Origin: Burkholderiaceae bacterium
GTDB lineage: Bacteria > Pseudomonadota > Gammaproteobacteria > Burkholderiales > Burkholderiaceae_D
DNA length: 9,877 nt
NCBI GenBank assembly: GCA_014379395.1
Contig: JACMLV010000073.1
Location: forward strand, 1 to 9,877
Direction: 5' to 3'
Part shown: positions 1 to 4,917 of the stretch, piece after piece
How the letters are laid out: each line of letters begins with the position of its first letter
Position numbering within the stretch: the first letter of the stretch is position 1
Made by a program: the position numbers and the translations under genes
Notes under the pieces: generated by a model
Told to the model about the DNA's origin: nothing
Database searches by the model: none
What the model saw: the letters and a program-made list of their open reading frames with translations, nothing else

Positions 1-1227
1 GCGCTGCGCCAGGTTGCGCACCTCGGTGGCGACGACCGCGAAGCCGCGGCCCTGCTCGCCGGCCCGGGCCGCTTCGACGGCCGCGTTCAAGGCCAGGATG
101 TTGGTCTGGAACGCGATGCCGTCGATGACGCCGATGATGTCGACGATCTTCTTCGACGACGCGTTGATCGAATCCATCGTATCGACCACCTGGGACACCA
201 CCGCGCCGCCCTTGCTGGCGATCTCCGAAGCGGAGGCGGCCATCTGATTGGCTTGGCGCGCGTTGTCGCCATTGGTCTTGACGGTGGCGATCAACTCCTC
301 CATCGACGAGGCGGTCTGCTCGAGCGAGCTGGCTTGCTGCTCGGTGCGGGCCGACAGATCCTGATTGCCCGAGGCGATCTGGGCCGACGCGGCGGCGATG
401 GTGTCGGTGCCGCTACGCACCTGGCCGACGATCTCGGCCAGGCTGTCGCGCATGCTCTTCATCGCAAACAGCAGGCTGGTGGTGTCGCCCGGCCTGGTTT
501 CCACCGCCACGGCCAGGTCGCCGGTGGCGATGCGGCTGGCGATCTGGCTCGCATAGTCCGGTTCGCCGCCCAGCTGCTTGAGCAGGCCGCGCACCAGCAC
601 GCTGGTGCAGAGCACGCCGCAGCCGAGGGCCAGCAGGCTGAGCGTGATCAGCGTGACGCGGCTCTGGCGGTAGCTGGCCTCGATCTGGCTGGAGGTCTCG
701 TCGATCGTCTTGCGCTGGTTCTCGAGCAATTCCTGCACCAGCTCCTGATACACCTTGGCCACCGGCATGAACGATTCGTCGATCAGGCGGCTCGCCTCCT
801 CCGGCCGGCCCTCGGCCTTGGCCTTGACGATCGCGTCGCGCGCGGCGACATACGCCTTGCGGCGCTCGCCGATGGCCTGGAACAGGGCCTTTTCCTTGTC
901 CGTCGTCAGCAGCGGCTCGACGTTCTTTTGCATCTCGGACGCGCCCTTGGCCGTCAGCGCGCTGTCCTCGGCGAAGAAGGCCGGCAGCGAGGCGTCGCTA
1001 CTCTTGGCGATGGCCGCGGTGCGGCGCACGGCCGCGTAAATGTAACGGTACCAGTCGGCGATCATGCGTTCCTTCGCCAACGGCTGCTGCATCATCGTGT
1101 GGGTGGCCTCGGCGACGTGCTGCAAGCGCCACAGGGCGATGCCGGTGCTCAGGAAGGACAGGATCAGGACGATGGCGAAGCCAATGCCCATACGGGTGCC
1201 AATGCGCATATTTTTATGATTATTCAT
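1..1227 (-). CDS. Methyl-accepting chemotaxis protein, N-terminal 409 residues (3' end cut by window edge)
   Basis: Inner-membrane chemoreceptor that relays periplasmic ligand binding to the CheA/CheW kinase complex. Seen in the translation: a short basic N-terminus, TM1 at about residues 12-32, a helical periplasmic domain of about 155 residues consistent with a four-helix-bundle (Tar-like) sensor, TM2 at about 191-212, a HAMP-like linker at about 213-265, then the cytoplasmic coiled coil. The highly conserved hairpin-tip segment lies at about 371-409, with FQTNILALNAAVEAARAGEQ at its core, which makes the family certain. The ATG at 1225-1227 is chosen because it precedes TM1 with a normal charged leader; the ribosome site is weak (GGA five bases upstream). 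The remainder of the signalling domain and the second methylation helix lie beyond position 1. A promoter and operator-like dyads precede it at 1339-1400. The ligand cannot be told from sequence. The family is sure; the exact start is likely. Confidence 0.96.
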   Translation of the reverse strand, partial: MNNHKNMRIGTRMGIGFAIVLILSFLSTGIALWRLQHVAEATHTMMQQPLAKERMIADWYRYIYAAVRRTAAIAKSSDASLPAFFAEDSALTAKGASEMQKNVEPLLTTDKEKALFQAIGERRKAYVAARDAIVKAKAEGRPEEASRLIDESFMPVAKVYQELVQELLENQRKTIDETSSQIEASYRQSRVTLITLSLLALGCGVLCTSVLVRGLLKQLGGEPDYASQIASRIATGDLAVAVETRPGDTTSLLFAMKSMRDSLAEIVGQVRSGTDTIAAASAQIASGNQDLSARTEQQASSLEQTASSMEELIATVKTNGDNARQANQMAASASEIASKGGAVVSQVVDTMDSINASSKKIVDIIGVIDGIAFQTNILALNAAVEAARAGEQGRGFAVVATEVRNLAQR

Positions 1228-1338
1228 TTTTTTCCGAGACATTTGAAGCTGGCGTGACCACGCGCGGCAAGAACCGGGCCGCCATGGCGCGTCAAGCAAA
1301 TTTACAACAACGGTGAGTGATAACAACGATGCAACAAC

Positions 1339-1357
1339 CAGTATAATATTTATACTG
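1339..1357. promoter_or_regulatory. Operator-like perfect dyad over the chemoreceptor -10 box
   Basis: CAGTATAATATTTATACTG is a perfect inverted repeat: 8-base arms (1339-1346 and 1350-1357) separated by three bases. It covers the whole -10 hexamer and part of the spacer, a position where a bound repressor would block RNA polymerase. The dyad is seen; its operator role is inferred. Part of the symmetry may come from the TATACT hexamer itself, but the 8-base arms go beyond it. Confidence 0.5.
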
Positions 1358-1368
1358 TTTATCGTCAA
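1340..1368 (-). promoter_or_regulatory. Sigma70-type promoter of the chemoreceptor gene
   Basis: Read on the minus strand, TTGACG (1363-1368) is followed by a 17-base spacer and TATACT (1340-1345), close to the sigma70 consensus at the optimal spacing. Transcription would start near 1333, giving a leader of about 105 bases before the ATG at 1227. The surrounding 1315-1420 stretch is strikingly AT-rich against the GC-rich background, as expected for a promoter. Because motility genes are often driven by sigma28, I looked for a TAAA-N15-GCCGATAA pattern and saw none. Confidence 0.75.
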
Positions 1369-1383
1369 TTATTATTAACCGAA

Positions 1384-1397
1384 AGTAAATATTTACT
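1384..1397. promoter_or_regulatory. Second perfect palindrome upstream of the -35 box
   Basis: AGTAAATATTTACT is a 14-base perfect palindrome, flanked by CCGA and TCGG (1379-1382, 1397-1400), which partly extend the symmetry. Its centre is about 42 bases upstream of the centre of the dyad at 1339-1357, about four helical turns, so the two could lie on one DNA face. Both begin AGTA and end TACT. A regulator-binding role is inferred. Confidence 0.4.
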
Positions 1398-1431
1398 CGG
1401 AATAAAAAGAGAAATCAAGTACGCAGGTAAA

Positions 1432-1463
1432 GGCCGCCGCATTTATTCGCTCAGCTGGCGGCC
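1432..1463 (-). terminator. Weak possible terminator of the left cyclase gene
   Basis: On the minus strand, GGCCGCC in the last codons of the cyclase gene can pair with GGCGGCC just after its stop, giving a 7-bp GC stem with an 18-base loop, followed by only TTTACC. The short T run and large loop make this a weak candidate, but no better terminator exists before the chemoreceptor promoter. Confidence 0.3.
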
Positions 1464-3001
1464 ATCACCACCCGCCGTTTGCCCATCGCCTTGGCCTGGT
1501 ACATGGCATCGTCGGCGCGGTGCAGCAGGATTTTGCTGCTGGCCCCGGAGCGCGGATAGTGCGCCACGCCGATGCTGGCCGAAATTTCCAGCGTCAGCTG
1601 GTCGATCCGGTAAGGCGCCGACAGGCTCTCGAGCAGCTTGGCGGCGACCGCGGCGGCCGCCTCCGCGCTGGTGTCGACCAGCACCACGGCGAACTCGTCG
1701 CCGCCGAAGCGCGCCGCCACGTCCGACTTGCGGATGGCGGCGGTGAAGCGTTCGGCGACGCCTTGCAACAGCTTGTCGCCGACGGCGTGGCCGTTTTCAT
1801 CGTTGACCTGCTTGAACCCGTCCAGATCGATGTACAGGACGGCCAGATGGCTGTGATTCCGCTCGCACAGAACCAGTTGCTGGTCGAGGATCTCGATCAA
1901 CAGCGCCCGGTTCGCCAACCCGGTCAACACATCGTGGTTGGCCTGGTACTGCGCCTGGCGCAGCATGGCCTGGGCCTGGGTCAGCGCGGCGCCGACCTCG
2001 TCCGCTTCGCGCAAATTGAAGGTCGGCGTCTCGATCGCCTTGCCGGCCCCGAGGGCGAGCGCCGGCGCCACCAGGCCGCGCACCGAACGGGCGATCGTGC
2101 CGCCGATCATCCAGGCGCAGGACAGGCTGCCGATCAGGATCAGCAAGGTGGCCAGCACCAGCCATAAAAAGGTCTGCCGCAACTTGGTGCTCATGTGGTT
2201 CTGCGGAATCCCGATCGCCACCGCCCAGCCGGAATTGGACGCGCGGCTGAACGCGCCAAAGACCGGAATGCCGTCCTTCGACAAGCCTTCGAACACGCCC
2301 TCGTCCATCTTGGCCAACTGGCCCAGCAATTCCGGCACCGCCTTCTGGCCGACGAAGCGCTGCATCTCGTGGGTGCGCGCGACGATCACGCCGGTCTTGT
2401 CGAGGGTGACGGCGATCCAATCGGGCGGCAGGCCTTGCAGAGTCAGTAGCTTGCCGAAATTTTCCGTGAAAATGCTGGCGCTCAGGCAATAAGGGGCAGC
2501 GCCCGCGCGCCGCACAGGCACCCCGATCGCGGCGGCGAAACGCTTGGAGACGGGCCCCATGAACAAATCGGAGATGGCCGGCCGGCCGCTCTCGCTCACC
2601 CGTTTCAAAGGTGGATTGGGATTTTCTTGCGGAAGCGCCTCGCCAAAGGGCCGCAAGGTGTTGATGTACTGCCTGCCGTTGATATCGCCGAGGACGATGT
2701 TATTGACCCTTTGCCCGCGCAGCACCTCGCGGGCCTGCTCGTCGAAGGCGGCGAAATCGTCGCGCTCCAGGTTGACCGATGTCGCCAAGGTCGTCAGCGT
2801 CGCCTCGGCGATGGCGAATTCCTTGTCGAGCACCGAGGCCATGGCACGGGCGGTCATCACCGCGTTTTGCTCGAGCTGCTTGCGCGCTTGATGATAGTTG
2901 TAAGAAATGAGCGTCACCGCCATCAGCAACGCCGGCACGATGCACGCCGCCACCAGCAAGGCGAGTCGGGAGCGGATCGAGGGGCGGCGGTGTTGTTGCA
3001 T
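1451..3001 (-). CDS. Membrane-bound diguanylate cyclase, dCache-HAMP-GGDEF (left paralogue)
   Basis: Predicted to make cyclic di-GMP from two GTP at the inner membrane in response to a periplasmic signal. The 516-residue product has TM1 at about 13-35, an extracytoplasmic region at about 36-275 of double-Cache type, TM2 at about 277-299, a HAMP-like linker at about 300-350 and a C-terminal GGDEF domain at about 351-516. The active-site loop is intact (GGDEF, 433-437), the metal-site motif IDLDGF is present (391-396), and RKSD (424-427) sits five residues before GGDEF, the canonical inhibitory I-site. Activity with product feedback is therefore expected. ATG at 2999-3001 is chosen over a TTG at 3061: the TTG would fall at the predicted transcription start, and the N-terminus from the ATG aligns with the neighbouring paralogue (PSIR motif then TM1). 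No EAL or HD-GYP domain is present. The signal is unknown. Confidence 0.93.
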   Translation of the reverse strand: MQQHRRPSIRSRLALLVAACIVPALLMAVTLISYNYHQARKQLEQNAVMTARAMASVLDKEFAIAEATLTTLATSVNLERDDFAAFDEQAREVLRGQRVNNIVLGDINGRQYINTLRPFGEALPQENPNPPLKRVSESGRPAISDLFMGPVSKRFAAAIGVPVRRAGAAPYCLSASIFTENFGKLLTLQGLPPDWIAVTLDKTGVIVARTHEMQRFVGQKAVPELLGQLAKMDEGVFEGLSKDGIPVFGAFSRASNSGWAVAIGIPQNHMSTKLRQTFLWLVLATLLILIGSLSCAWMIGGTIARSVRGLVAPALALGAGKAIETPTFNLREADEVGAALTQAQAMLRQAQYQANHDVLTGLANRALLIEILDQQLVLCERNHSHLAVLYIDLDGFKQVNDENGHAVGDKLLQGVAERFTAAIRKSDVAARFGGDEFAVVLVDTSAEAAAAVAAKLLESLSAPYRIDQLTLEISASIGVAHYPRSGASSKILLHRADDAMYQAKAMGKRRVVMAAS

Positions 3002-3067
3002 GTTTTCTGGCGCGGGCGGGCTCAGGATCGGGAACGATGCGCATCCGCGAAGAAGATGCAACCGTGC

Positions 3068-3096
3068 AAAATATTACAGTGGTGTGCAAATGTCAA
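3068..3096 (-). promoter_or_regulatory. Sigma70-type promoter of the left cyclase gene
   Basis: On the minus strand a perfect TTGACA (3091-3096), a 17-base spacer and TATTTT (3068-3073) precede the gene. A second TTGACA copy lies directly upstream at 3097-3102, giving a tandem TTGACATTGACA. Transcription would begin near 3061, about 60 bases before the ATG at 3001. This suggests the left cyclase can be expressed independently of its upstream paralogue even though only 133 bases separate them. Confidence 0.72.
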
Positions 3097-3134
3097 TGTC
3101 AAGCGCCACCGCCGGCAACGGCGCCGCCGCCGGG

Positions 3135-4673
3135 CTACGCCCCGATGCAAAACCGCCGCTTGCCAAGCGATTTGGCCTTGTACATCGCTTGATCGGCCTT
3201 TTTCAACAGCATGTCGCTGTCCCTTTCCGTCACCGGATAAGCGGCGATGCCGATGCTGGCCGAGATCGCCGCGCCGATATCGTCCAGCTGATAAGGCGCG
3301 GAGAGTATCTCGATGAGGCGCATGGAGAAGGCCGCCGCGTTTTCCAAGTTCGATTGAACCAGCGCGATGGCAAATTCGTCGCCGCCGAGGCGCGCCGCGA
3401 TATCCGAATCCCGGATCGCGCTCGTTAGCCTGGTCGCCACCTGCCGCAACAGTTGATCGCCGACCGCGTGGCCATGCGTGTCGTTGACCAATTTAAAGCC
3501 ATCCAAATCGATATACAAAATAGCCAGCTCGGTCTTGTTGCGCTGACAAAGCGTTAAATGCTGCTGGACGAAAAAATGAAACAGCGTGCGATTCGGCAGC
3601 CCGGTCAACGCGTCGTGATGCGCCTCGTATTTCGCTTTATGCAAGGAGGCGGCGGCATTGAGCAAGGTTTCGCCGATGGCGTTGGCCTCCTTGAAATACA
3701 GGCGCGGAATGGTCGGCAACTCGCCGGAGCCGAGCGCCATGACGGGCTGGGCCAGCGCGGTGATGGAGCGGGCCACGCGCCCGCCAATGAACCAGGCCAG
3801 CGCGATGCCGATGCCCAAGGCGGCGATCGTCGCGACGATCAGCCAGATCAGGGTTTGCCGCAAGCCTATCGTCAGTTCCGCCAGGGGCATTCCCAGCACC
3901 ACCGACCAGCGCGTCGTTGGCGAGCGGCTATAGACGGTGATGACCGGAATGCCATCCAGGGTCCTGCTTTTAAAACCGCCCTCGTCCGCACTATCCATAC
4001 GCGACAGCAGATCCGGATTGACTTTCTTGCCGAGAAACTTACCCAAGTCATGGGTTCGGGCGACAATGGTGCCGGCGCCGTCCACGATGGCCGCCCGCCA
4101 GCTGTCCGGTAATTTTTGCTCCGTCAATATGCCCGACAGCCGGCTCGGCGCGGAGCTCGCGTTCAACAACAACATCGTCCGCTCGCCGCGCCGCACAGGA
4201 ACCGAGACCGAGTAGATGAAGCTGCCCATGATGGCGCCGATATACAAGTCGGAAACACTCGCCTGGCCGGTTTCCAACACGCGCGCCAAATGCGCCCGGT
4301 TGGCCATCTCGGGCAGCGCTTCGCCGTAGGGGCGGCGAGTGGAAAGAAGCAATTGACCACTGGCGTCGGCCACCACGATGCTGTCGACCCGCATGCTCTT
4401 CAACGCTTCCCGCGCCCGGCCATAGAAACCTTCGAGGTCGCCGCTCGCCAGGCGATGGGAGGTGCCGAGCGCGCTGAGCGCCGATTGCGTGCTGGCGAAT
4501 TTCCCGTCGATCACGGAAATCATCGCGCGCGCCCGGCTGATGCTGTCGGCGATGAGACGGGTTTGTTCCCGCTTATAAAAATCAAAGATCAAAAATGCGG
4601 AGACGATCGCGATGGGCAAAACACATCCAATGACAAGCGCGACAAGGCTGGCCCGAATACTTGGCGTTCTCAT
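3135..4673 (-). CDS. Membrane-bound diguanylate cyclase, dCache-HAMP-GGDEF (right paralogue)
   Basis: Second predicted c-di-GMP synthase, 512 residues, with the same layout as its downstream neighbour: TM1 at about 9-31, double-Cache-type periplasmic domain at about 32-270, TM2 at about 273-297, HAMP-like linker at about 298-345, GGDEF domain at about 346-512. The catalytic loop GGDEF (430-434), the IDLDGF motif and the RDSD I-site (421-424, five residues before GGDEF) are all intact. Shared blocks with the paralogue run from the N-terminus (PSIR) through the Cache domain (PYGEALP/PFGEALP, VARTH, DGIPV) to the C-terminus (AMYKAK/AMYQAK, GKRR), so the pair comes from duplication of a whole gene. 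ATG at 4671-4673 is preferred to a GTG at 4712 because it matches the paralogue's N-terminus; neither has a strong ribosome site. The Cache domains differ more than the GGDEF domains, which suggests different ligands (inferred). Confidence 0.93.
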   Translation of the reverse strand: MRTPSIRASLVALVIGCVLPIAIVSAFLIFDFYKREQTRLIADSISRARAMISVIDGKFASTQSALSALGTSHRLASGDLEGFYGRAREALKSMRVDSIVVADASGQLLLSTRRPYGEALPEMANRAHLARVLETGQASVSDLYIGAIMGSFIYSVSVPVRRGERTMLLLNASSAPSRLSGILTEQKLPDSWRAAIVDGAGTIVARTHDLGKFLGKKVNPDLLSRMDSADEGGFKSRTLDGIPVITVYSRSPTTRWSVVLGMPLAELTIGLRQTLIWLIVATIAALGIGIALAWFIGGRVARSITALAQPVMALGSGELPTIPRLYFKEANAIGETLLNAAASLHKAKYEAHHDALTGLPNRTLFHFFVQQHLTLCQRNKTELAILYIDLDGFKLVNDTHGHAVGDQLLRQVATRLTSAIRDSDIAARLGGDEFAIALVQSNLENAAAFSMRLIEILSAPYQLDDIGAAISASIGIAAYPVTERDSDMLLKKADQAMYKAKSLGKRRFCIGA

Positions 4674-4824
4674 CGAGATTGCCCGAAAGGCAAAATACGA
4701 CGCACAGAGCACGCGTCGCGGAAATCGAATGTCATCGGCACAGGGAGTTTATAGCGAGTAAAGGAAGTTCAGGCGCGCGCCGCGCCGCTGGCTGACGAGC
4801 GAGGAAACCTCGCCGGCGGACATG
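4674..4824. other. Upstream region of the right cyclase gene, no clear promoter
   Basis: This stretch lies between the nrdJ terminator and the right cyclase start. Because the terminator is strong, the cyclase should have its own promoter here. The best -10 look-alike on the minus strand is TATAAA (4748-4753), but no acceptable -35 sits 15-18 bases upstream. A perfect 6-bp hairpin, GCGAGG-AAA-CCTCGC (4799-4813), is present without a T run. I could not assign a promoter. Confidence 0.4.
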
Positions 4825-4864
4825 AAAAAGCCCCGGCAACCAATCCTTTGGTCGCCGGGGGCTT
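4825..4864 (-). terminator. Rho-independent terminator of nrdJ
   Basis: On the minus strand a long GC-rich hairpin (about 15 bp, arms AAGCCCCCGGCGACCAA and TTGGTTGCCGGGGCTT, with a G-T pair near the loop and one bulged C) closes with the tetraloop AGGA and runs straight into TTTTT at 4825-4829. It begins about 53 bases after the nrdJ stop codon. This is a near-ideal intrinsic terminator and should insulate the downstream cyclase genes. Confidence 0.9.
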
Positions 4865-4917
4865 CGAGAAACGACTTGCAGCTTATGCCGCAACCCACGG
4901 GGGCGGGAATGCCCCGC

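Noticed and set aside
253..1257. A 334-codon open frame on the plus strand
   Set aside because: It is antisense to the chemoreceptor and has the same Arg/Gly/Ala/His-rich shadow composition; the minus strand carries the conserved receptor signalling motif.
3002..3061. Longer left cyclase product from a TTG at 3061
   Set aside because: It would start at the predicted transcription start point, and the paralogue aligns only from the ATG at 3001.
3103..3134. GC-rich self-complementary run after the right cyclase stop as a terminator
   Set aside because: Short CCGGC/GCCGG pairings are possible, but no T run follows and the next bases are the doubled -35 of the next gene.
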